Below are positions 37,814-45,716 of a DNA stretch of 64,000 nt, in pieces; positions within the stretch are counted from its first letter, which is position 1, and each line of letters opens with the position of its first letter. The stretch is taken from NCBI RefSeq assembly GCF_041080835.1, contig NZ_CP129683.1, positions 1,364,001 to 1,428,000 on the forward strand, read 5' to 3'. The notes beneath the pieces are model-generated. The model worked only from the letters and a program-made list of their open reading frames with translations, made no database searches and was not told the DNA's origin. Made by a program: the position numbers and the translations under genes. The DNA is from Bifidobacterium sp. WK012_4_13 (lineage in GTDB: Bacteria; Actinomycetota; Actinomycetes; Actinomycetales; Bifidobacteriaceae).

Positions 37814-40800
37814 TCAGTCTCTTCCAGCTCGTGATCTGCCTGAGAATCTCAATGCCGCTCCCAGCGCTCCGAGAAGCATCGCAAGGGCAATGATGATGGC
37901 GAGTGGGCTTCCCGTCGTGGCCAAATCGGCATTCTCACTTGCGGACTTGCGTGAGGCATCCGATCCAGGCTCTCCGACCTTGCCTGCCAGACCGCCAGCC
38001 TGAGACCCAGCCATTCCCGTATTGGAACCGAACGATCCGCTGCCTGGCTGCGAACCCGAATTCGAACCTGCGCCTGTGCCACCTTGAGAACCCGATGACG
38101 ACCCGCCTGCCGTTCCTGTCCCCGTTCCCGAGTGCGACCCCGAACCGGAATCGTCGCCACCGGAGTTGCTCCCAGCCACTATGGAGAAACCGACTGAAGC
38201 GGACCAGTCTCCCGCGCCCTTTGCATTGCGTGCACGCACCTCGACAGTGTGCCGGCCTTTGGAAAGATTGCCTATCACGAGCGAAAGCTGGCTTGCATTG
38301 GTCTGCAACGGGGTCTTTCCCCCATCGATGCGGACATCATAGCCAGATATCGCGGAGTATCCGTCCTTCTCCGGTACCTTCCATGAAACCGTGACCTCGT
38401 TTCCCTTGCTCTTGGCGCTCACTCCCTCCGGAATGCCTGGAATGGTGACATCCGAGAGAAGAATCAGCGCATTCTCCGCTCCGACCAAGGTCCGATCCGC
38501 CGCATTCAAGGCATCGTCAGACGACGTGCTGATTCCAGACACATTCCTTGCGTTGGACAGCGCGTCATCGAACACCTTCCAGGTGTCCGCAGTGTATTGA
38601 GCCGAGTCGAGATCAGCTGCATCCGCTATATCGTATTCCAACTGCAGCCGTGCCTTCGGAATCAATTGCCGAATCGCTGCCTTCATCTGGTATGTCGCCT
38701 CGTCAACATCCGCCTGCGTCGCCACCGAGTTGGACACGGTCGCCTGCGACGCGGCAAGGACCTTTGCGAATGCGGCGTAGTCGACATCCGTGTACCGAGC
38801 CTTGTCCTTGACATATTGCTGCGCCGAATCAAGCTGCTGATTGAGTGCGGTCACGTCAAGCGTCGCCGGCTTCTCCGAGAATGCCAGGCTGTCGATGTTG
38901 GCAACGTAAGGATGGCTGCTGTCCGCAGTGGTGACCAGCTTGAGATACACGGTGTGCGTTCCTGTTATCGAGCTTGGAAGATCCACCGTCGTGGAGCCCT
39001 CGGTGTACCAATCGCTTCCGGTCGCAGGCAGTGCGATGGTGGCGAATGGCGTTCCCAGATCACTTTCCGAGGCCGCATCGAGATACATTTCGATACTTGA
39101 ATTCGTCCCGCATCGATTGCTGTTGTTGACATAGTTCACCGTCAGCCGCTGCAGGGCGGAGGAACCGAAGTCGACGTCGTCGTATCTCAGCCAGTCGCCG
39201 TTGCTGGTCCCCTTCAGAACCGTCTGCGACTTTCCAGTGTTGCTCATCGTATCGGTTTCGACACCAAGATTCGTACCACCACCCTTGTCTTGGAAGGATT
39301 CGGCTTCAAGCGTCTTGGTCGCTGAGCTGTCGTCCGTCTGCGTCCCAAATCGGAAGTAGTCGAAGTTCGATGCCCACGTGCGCCCAGAAGGAGCATGGAA
39401 CACGAACGAGACCGTTCCCGCTGCGGCGAGCTTTGCGAGCGCATCGGCGCTCAGTTCGGTTTCGACACTCGCATACTTGTCGTATCCGCCGGTTCCTTGC
39501 AGATCGACGGTCGCTACGACCGGGCTGTCCTTGTCCCCTGCATGGACTTCGACGGTGCTTGGCGTATCGCTCGCCGCATAGTTCGCGGCATATCGAACCG
39601 TGATCTGCGTCGTTTTGCCAGTCTTCGCGGCTGCGACAAGCGAATCGAAGTCCATGTCATTGTATTGGATCCAGGCACCGTCAGCGACGCCTCCCAGATC
39701 ACCATCCGAGTAATATGCTTCGTTCTTCAGGTCACCGCCAGACCACGCATCGCTGCTCTCAGCCTGCAGGGTGCGCAACGCGGATCCATGTATCGCCAAC
39801 GCGGATGCTGCGGATTGCAGCTTCTCGCCGGCCGACTGCACGTCGCTGGAGGTTGCGGCTGCGTCGGCGAGCACCTTCTGCGCCTGCTTCAGGGCATCGG
39901 AGAAGGCTTGATGGCTTTTGGTCGTGAAACTGACATCCTGTTCGATCTTCAAGTCATCGACGATGCCCTGCAGATCGAGCTTCTCCTTGCTGGTGATGTC
40001 GATGCTCAGCGGTTCCTGCACGCTCAGGCCTGGGCCGGAGAGCGATGAGGAAAGCGCTCCGTCCGAGAATGCGGCATCTGTCAACCCGATGTGGAAGTTC
40101 GTGGCTGCCTCGACGGTTCCATCGAGCTGCACAGTCAAGCTGTGATCGCCGGTGATCCGGGCCGTGACCTTCACTGTCCCAGGCAGACCGACAACGGTCA
40201 TGGCACCGCTTGACAGCGGATCTTCGCGCACGACTTGACTCGTGGCGAATGCTATGCCGTTGGGCAGCGTGAAGTTGAACGAGCCCTTGATCCTACCCGT
40301 TTCATCGGTGGTTATCGATGTCTTGTCAACCATTGCACGGTATGTCGATTCGTATGCTCCCGTGCTGGTTGGATCGCTCAGCGAATATGCCGCCGCACCA
40401 TTCGAACCCCAATCCGACGCGGTCGACTGCATGTCGAAGGACAGGCTTCCACCTGCAAGCAGTTCACTGTAATCCACCCAGGTGTTGTTGTAGGCCTTTC
40501 CGTTCAGTGTGGCTCCACCAATGTAATAGTTGGACGAGGAGGCGCCCTTCGCATTGATGGTGAAGCTTCGACCATCGCTTTGCTTGATCTTCACGCTGTC
40601 AAAGAATGGGCTTCCGATCTGATACTGCGACGATCCCGCTGTCACGGGGAACAGCCCGATGGCAGAGGCGACGAAGGTCGCCGACATCGTGCCTGCATCA
40701 TTGTCCATCGTCGGCAGGAATCCCTGCGGCGACAGCTTATAGACGCTGGCCTTTATCGGTGGCGTGAATTCGCCATTGCTGCTCGAATACTCATCGGTGC

Positions 40801-43800
40801 TGCCAGTTGCAATGTATCGGTTCCACGAGGGCTCGGTGAATATCTGACGCACCCATTTCTGCGTGCTGCTCGCCTGACCTACGTAATTGAACAGGTATTC
40901 CGTCTGCAGATCCACCTCATTGGTATTGGAATGCAGGATGCTGGAAGGATCGTCATTGCCGTCTTCGCCGAACATGTGGTGGAGGGCATCGGTCATTGCG
41001 GTCTTGCCACCCATGGCAGTCTGAAGACCTGCCATGTCATAGGCGTCATACCAATTGTATTGCCACAGCGTTCCTTGATATGCGTTTGCTGCCTGGAACT
41101 GTTCGAGATCGTCGTTCGCGAATGCACCCGAGCTGTTCTTCGACGATAGGACGTTCACCTTGGTCCCATCAGCCGCAGTCCACGCATCTTCCTTGTATTG
41201 GTTCGCAAGGGGAAGTGCCGCGAGCTGCGCATAGTTCTTGGCGTCATCAGCCTTGTTCAGCCGCGTGGCAATGATCGACATCGCCCAGTCGTCGTAACCG
41301 CGCTGCAGCGAGTCAGTCGGGTGATCGGCGATATAGCCCGCCTTCAACTCATCGGCGGTGTAGCTGCCGACAAGTCGCTGCAATGCAGGATACGCCTGCG
41401 ACAGATTTTCGAAACCTGTGTATCCCTTTGATATGGCATCCGCGATGATAACCGCGGAGCGTTCGAAACGGACCGTTGGCACGGACTGCATCAGATCTCC
41501 CGGCAGCTTGGTATCGCTTGCGGCCTGCGTGTCCGCGAAGATATTGATGAGCGACTGTGCCATGTCTCGATAGATTTCAGGGTAGAGATACGCGATGACC
41601 GAGAATTTTCGGAAGTCGTCCCAGCCTGACCACCCATCATATTCCGTATAGCCATTGGCCTTATGCACAACGCCGTCGACTCCTCGATATGTTCCCGATG
41701 TGCTGGTCGCGTTGACCGGCACAGCAAGCGTACTGTACAGATGCGTATAGAAGAGGCGTTTGAGCGTGCCGTCAGGGTCATTGGTCGACGATGCCGTGAC
41801 GTCGATGCGCGAGAGCAGGCTCTCCCAACTGTCTGCAGTATTCTGGCGCACCTGGGTGAAGGTGCTCGATCCGACCTCTGCCTTCTGGTCTGTCTTTGCC
41901 TGCGCTGCACTTATCGGGGACAGCGTGATGCGCAGATCGACCGGCTTGCCTGTCGACGTGCCGAAGTTAAGTACGGCGCCCGTATCCACACCGGATTGCT
42001 CCGTTGCGGAACTCGAATCGGCGATGTCTTGGAGAGAGCCGCCATCTCCCCAGGTCTGCACCGAATCGACCGGCTGATCGGTCGTCGCATAATAATACAG
42101 CGTGTAGTTCGGACCGTTGAACGAACCTTCAACCTTGCCGGATATGGCAATCGTGCCGTCATCGAGCTTCTGCACGCTCAGCGAGGATGCGATGCGCGAG
42201 GTGAAGTTATTCTTCAGGTCGAACACCACTGACTGGCGCTGACCTTGGGGGAAGGTGTATTCGTGCATTGCCGTCCGCGTCGTCGCAGTCACCTGTGCAT
42301 TGATGTATCCATCGGCTTGCTTGAAGTCCGAGTCGGTTCCTGAGCTGGAACGCAGATCGACGGAATAGTATCCCGGCGTTGCGCTTTCCTTGTCATGCGA
42401 GAAGGAGTGGGCATACGATGCCGTCGCAGGACGCTTGGTATATGAAACCGATGTCGGAACGACCAAGATGTCTCCGCCGCCACCCGATCCGCCGACTCCG
42501 TCAAGATTGTCATTCGTGAAGCCGGATATCTGCGTCGACGAATAGTTATACCCCGTGTGGTTGCGGTTGGAGGTGCTCAGAGGATTCACCTTTGCCAATC
42601 CATTCGGCGCCTCGGCTCCAGGCATGTCATTGCCATCGTCATCGGCTGTCGATACGAATGGGTCCACATACTGAGACATTGCACCGACCTGAACCGCCTC
42701 CTTCAACTTCACGACATAAGTATGGGAACTCGATCCATCAGCTGCGGTCACCACGATGGTCACTGCGCCGCCGCTGACCGAGGTCTTCACCGTAGCCTTC
42801 GAATTCGCCGTGGTCGCCTTGACGTCGTCTGCCGTTATGCCTGCAGCGCCGTTGACCTCGATGGTTGTGCCATCGCTGCTTGACGCCTCATCCACGTCTG
42901 CTGAAACGCCCTTGACCTGAATCGAAGACAGAGCCACATTCGTGGAAGGCAGCTCCTCGACCGTGACCGAGCCGTCTGCGTTCACCGTTACATGCGCGCT
43001 GAGGGCGGCGGCAAGATTGATGCGTTCCCAGCTTGCCTCATTCTCATTGGAACGATCGAGTGGATACCCCGAATCCAATGAGGTCTGCTCGATAATCGAC
43101 TTGCGTTGCGCATCGCTCAGATTGGGGTACTTGGTAATCAGCAGATCCTCGGCACCGGTCGGAATGATCAGGGAAGCCCCACTCGCCTGAACCTGGGGGA
43201 AACCATAGGTAAGCCTGTCCGTGTACGTCGACGTCGCCTGCGTGTCCGTCGCGACATCACCGGCGCACGATGCGATCGAATCGCCATACCCTGCGATCCT
43301 GCACTGGCCCAGCAGCACCGATTCCATCTCCTGATGGGCCTCTTGGAAGAGCTTCTGGAATTCAGGATCGCTCCAACGGTATCCGATCATGGCCTGCGCT
43401 CCCATGCGGCCTCCCATGACATCGATCGGGTAGTGGAAACCGAGCACGATTCGATTGTTGCCATATTCCGAGGTGCGTTGAAGCATCTGAGGCGCCAGTT
43501 CAGACAGCAGAGTCGCCAGAGTGGTTCCGGCAACATAGCCCGCCGTGGTGTGTCCGCTCGGGAATGAGTCGTTCGAGAAGCCATAGCCGATATTCTTCTC
43601 ATCGATGCGACCGATCAGCCGCTGATACGGTCTGGCCTCCTTATATTCGTTCTTTGCGGCGTCATGGCCGTCGATGCCGCTCGTGACCATGGCAAGCACC
43701 TGCGCCGTCTTGGGCAGCTTGCCTGAAGACATGGCCTTGAGATAAAGACTGCCTAGATTCGTCCCATATGCGTCACTCATGGTCTGGACCGGCGAATTAT

Positions 43801-45292
43801 TCGCATCGTTTATGGCCTTGTCGACCTGTGCGGTCGATGCGGTGTTATTTATTTGGACGATCTTCTTATCGTTCAGCGCTGTAAGCTTTTCACCGGGTTC
43901 AACCGTCTTGCCGCTCCAGACGCTCGGCGAGTCACTCAAATCGGTATAGCCCTTGAGCAGATCGACCCAATAGTCCTTCCCATCTGATGTCGCTGGCCAG
44001 GTACTCGAAGAATATTGAGCCGTGTATTCCGAATTCGTGTATGAGAATGACAGATAGTCAGAAGTCGCATAGAGCTGCGGCATGTCAAAATAGGCATCCG
44101 AGCTTGTGCCATTGCATTGATGGACCTCCACTGCAATGACATTGTCGCCGGCTTTCAAGACCGAGGCCGGAATGCTGAATAGGGCGGTCTGCGGATCCTC
44201 GCCCCCACCGAAGTTCAGAGGGGTGGTGTTCGAATCGACGTCGCCGTCATTGAAACCGGCGACTCGAGTGCCGTTGACATAGACCGTCGCTGTGTCGTCA
44301 AAGGTTATCTGTCCGATCAGGCCACCGATGCTGGCAAGTTGGGTGGAATCGAGGGCGAAGCTACGCTTGAAGAAATAGGCGGGGACGATTCCGTCAGCGC
44401 CGAGATAACGCTTGATGACCGTATTCGCGGTGAATCCGTCTCCAAGGTCTGCGGTATCGCTGTTATTGCTGTTCTTCACGCCGAAGGAAGCGGTTCCGCT
44501 CTTCCAGCCCGCCGAGGCGTCTGCATCGGAAACGCTGGTCGTCCACGACGTGCGATCACTCGCACCATGCGTCGGATCGCTCGTCGACTTCGTCGAATCC
44601 GTGGTGTCCCAGTATTCCCAATCCTCGGATTGCAGACCTGAGACATCCATTCCCTGCTGCTGGCCAACGAGGGTCCAGTCGGCCATCTGAAGCTGGTTGG
44701 TGCTGGTGCCGTCACTTTTATCGGTGATTCTCAGCTGGTAGTACTTGTATGCCTGGGGCTTGGCTATCGGGAATCCCCTGACCTGGTGGCGGTCGGAGAA
44801 GCTTTGACCGCTCTGTGAATCGAGCTGCTTCCATGAGGACGACGAAGCGTCCGCCGCCGCGGCATCGTCGTTGCTTCCGAGGACCGTCCAGCTTTTTGGA
44901 TCCCTGTTCTGAGAGTCATTTCCCGATGTGATGGTGTATCCGTATGCCGAAGACGCCTTGCTCAGCGAATAGATCACATATACCGGCGATGCCGAAGTCG
45001 GGGCGGCCTCGCCCTCATACCACTTGGTGCTTTCGTCGTTGTCCTTGACCTGCGAGACCGATTCCGAACCCGATCCCGCATGGTTGGAGCTTGCAGTCGA
45101 AACGAGCTCCTGTATGGATGTGGATGAGGCATCCTTCAATGAATCCGCCGTTTGGCTCAACGCATTCTGAGCCGTCGTCTGCGTGGACGACGTATCGTCT
45201 GCGGCCATTGCCGATGCTGGCATACCTGCAAAGAAAGTTCCTATCGTTGCAATCATCGCAACGCATAGCATGCCTGTTCGTGAATGTTTCAT
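37814..45292 (-). CDS. Giant wall-anchored PAP2 phosphatase-GH92 fusion
   Basis: 2,492 residues from ATG 45292 (GAGGGG 4 bases upstream). Domains in order: signal peptide (to about 31); discoidin-like (55-210); galactose-binding-like sandwich (225-410); PAP2 acid-phosphatase domain (about 440-665) with KEARP, SFPSGHTT and NNRIVLGFHYPID; a cadherin-like domain (785-865); GH92 (870-1,635) opening SQYVDPFVSTADD; FIVAR (1,770-1,835); two CBM6-like domains (1,840-1,985, 1,993-2,140); two FIVAR (2,145-2,280); FN3 (2,285-2,375); a Gly/Ser linker; LATTG at 2,457-2,461, a membrane helix and a basic tail. In GH92 the base Asp pair is kept (MDNDAG, 1,530 and 1,532), but the general-acid Glu of the YxEGxxWQY motif is Gln1406 (AYQGTLWQY, CAA at 41075-41077). 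It is preceded by two LacI-type operators. Role inferred: extracellular attack on phosphomannan. Confidence 0.9.
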   Translation of the reverse strand: MKHSRTGMLCVAMIATIGTFFAGMPASAMAADDTSSTQTTAQNALSQTADSLKDASSTSIQELVSTASSNHAGSGSESVSQVKDNDESTKWYEGEAAPTSASPVYVIYSLSKASSAYGYTITSGNDSQNRDPKSWTVLGSNDDAAAADASSSSWKQLDSQSGQSFSDRHQVRGFPIAKPQAYKYYQLRITDKSDGTSTNQLQMADWTLVGQQQGMDVSGLQSEDWEYWDTTDSTKSTSDPTHGASDRTSWTTSVSDADASAGWKSGTASFGVKNSNNSDTADLGDGFTANTVIKRYLGADGIVPAYFFKRSFALDSTQLASIGGLIGQITFDDTATVYVNGTRVAGFNDGDVDSNTTPLNFGGGEDPQTALFSIPASVLKAGDNVIAVEVHQCNGTSSDAYFDMPQLYATSDYLSFSYTNSEYTAQYSSSTWPATSDGKDYWVDLLKGYTDLSDSPSVWSGKTVEPGEKLTALNDKKIVQINNTASTAQVDKAINDANNSPVQTMSDAYGTNLGSLYLKAMSSGKLPKTAQVLAMVTSGIDGHDAAKNEYKEARPYQRLIGRIDEKNIGYGFSNDSFPSGHTTAGYVAGTTLATLLSELAPQMLQRTSEYGNNRIVLGFHYPIDVMGGRMGAQAMIGYRWSDPEFQKLFQEAHQEMESVLLGQCRIAGYGDSIASCAGDVATDTQATSTYTDRLTYGFPQVQASGASLIIPTGAEDLLITKYPNLSDAQRKSIIEQTSLDSGYPLDRSNENEASWERINLAAALSAHVTVNADGSVTVEELPSTNVALSSIQVKGVSADVDEASSSDGTTIEVNGAAGITADDVKATTANSKATVKTSVSGGAVTIVVTAADGSSSHTYVVKLKEAVQVGAMSQYVDPFVSTADDDGNDMPGAEAPNGLAKVNPLSTSNRNHTGYNYSSTQISGFTNDNLDGVGGSGGGGDILVVPTSVSYTKRPATASYAHSFSHDKESATPGYYSVDLRSSSGTDSDFKQADGYINAQVTATTRTAMHEYTFPQGQRQSVVFDLKNNFTSRIASSLSVQKLDDGTIAISGKVEGSFNGPNYTLYYYATTDQPVDSVQTWGDGGSLQDIADSSSATEQSGVDTGAVLNFGTSTGKPVDLRITLSPISAAQAKTDQKAEVGSSTFTQVRQNTADSWESLLSRIDVTASSTNDPDGTLKRLFYTHLYSTLAVPVNATSTSGTYRGVDGVVHKANGYTEYDGWSGWDDFRKFSVIAYLYPEIYRDMAQSLINIFADTQAASDTKLPGDLMQSVPTVRFERSAVIIADAISKGYTGFENLSQAYPALQRLVGSYTADELKAGYIADHPTDSLQRGYDDWAMSIIATRLNKADDAKNYAQLAALPLANQYKEDAWTAADGTKVNVLSSKNSSGAFANDDLEQFQAANAYQGTLWQYNWYDAYDMAGLQTAMGGKTAMTDALHHMFGEDGNDDPSSILHSNTNEVDLQTEYLFNYVGQASSTQKWVRQIFTEPSWNRYIATGSTDEYSSSNGEFTPPIKASVYKLSPQGFLPTMDNDAGTMSATFVASAIGLFPVTAGSSQYQIGSPFFDSVKIKQSDGRSFTINAKGASSSNYYIGGATLNGKAYNNTWVDYSELLAGGSLSFDMQSTASDWGSNGAAAYSLSDPTSTGAYESTYRAMVDKTSITTDETGRIKGSFNFTLPNGIAFATSQVVREDPLSSGAMTVVGLPGTVKVTARITGDHSLTVQLDGTVEAATNFHIGLTDAAFSDGALSSSLSGPGLSVQEPLSIDITSKEKLDLQGIVDDLKIEQDVSFTTKSHQAFSDALKQAQKVLADAAATSSDVQSAGEKLQSAASALAIHGSALRTLQAESSDAWSGGDLKNEAYYSDGDLGGVADGAWIQYNDMDFDSLVAAAKTGKTTQITVRYAANYAASDTPSTVEVHAGDKDSPVVATVDLQGTGGYDKYASVETELSADALAKLAAAGTVSFVFHAPSGRTWASNFDYFRFGTQTDDSSATKTLEAESFQDKGGGTNLGVETDTMSNTGKSQTVLKGTSNGDWLRYDDVDFGSSALQRLTVNYVNNSNRCGTNSSIEMYLDAASESDLGTPFATIALPATGSDWYTEGSTTVDLPSSITGTHTVYLKLVTTADSSHPYVANIDSLAFSEKPATLDVTALNQQLDSAQQYVKDKARYTDVDYAAFAKVLAASQATVSNSVATQADVDEATYQMKAAIRQLIPKARLQLEYDIADAADLDSAQYTADTWKVFDDALSNARNVSGISTSSDDALNAADRTLVGAENALILLSDVTIPGIPEGVSAKSKGNEVTVSWKVPEKDGYSAISGYDVRIDGGKTPLQTNASQLSLVIGNLSKGRHTVEVRARNAKGAGDWSASVGFSIVAGSNSGGDDSGSGSHSGTGTGTAGGSSSGSQGGTGAGSNSGSQPGSGSFGSNTGMAGSQAGGLAGKVGEPGSDASRKSASENADLATTGSPLAIIIALAMLLGALGAALRFSGRSRAGRD

Positions 45293-45441
45293 GCTTCCCC
45301 TCACACCTCAAACCGATCGAATTCAATCAGCGAATCCCCTGATCCGGTAAAACCCCAGATAAGGCTATAGGAAGACACTCTTGAATCGACGACTTGCAGA
45401 TGAAAGGAGGGATAAGGGAACATGAAGTTTAGGTAAACACA

Positions 45442-45455
45442 TGATAGCGCTTACA
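45442..45455. promoter_or_regulatory. LacI/cre-like operator, promoter-proximal copy
   Basis: TGATAGCGCTTACA, centred on the palindrome AGCGCT, about 150 bases before the giant gene. Its reverse complement differs from the copy at 45497 by one base. Confidence 0.65.
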
Positions 45456-45496
45456 GAATTGATGCTTTTTTAACATGAACCAGTTACATATCTATG

Positions 45497-45510
45497 TGTA
45501 AGCGCTTTCA
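45497..45510. promoter_or_regulatory. LacI/cre-like operator, distal copy
   Basis: TGTAAGCGCTTTCA fits the consensus of LacI/CcpA-type sites. It is placed 55 bases from its partner, close to a whole number of helical turns, as expected for cooperative or looping repression. Confidence 0.65.
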
Positions 45511-45716
45511 ATCGTACTTCGATCACAGACTTCTTGCTTCACATGATCCAAGCCATGATGCCAAGTCGCAGTCGAGATTCCGAGTTTTGCGGCCGACATG
45601 AACAACCCCTGCTCATCTCTGGCTATTTCCCGGTCACATTTCATGGATTTGAGATCCGTCTGCCCAGAATCTGCCGCAAAACTCGGGGTCGATGAAAAAC
45701 CGCCGCGCTTTGGGAA

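Larger units (their letters stand above)
45293..45716. other. Intergenic region upstream of giant gene with a long inverted repeat
   Basis: About 420 bases, no gene. Besides the two operators it has a perfect 14-base inverted repeat, CCGAGTTTTGCGGC (45580-45593) and GCCGCAAAACTCGG (45673-45686), separated by 79 bases. This lies in the 3' region of the UvrA-like transcript. Confidence 0.5.
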
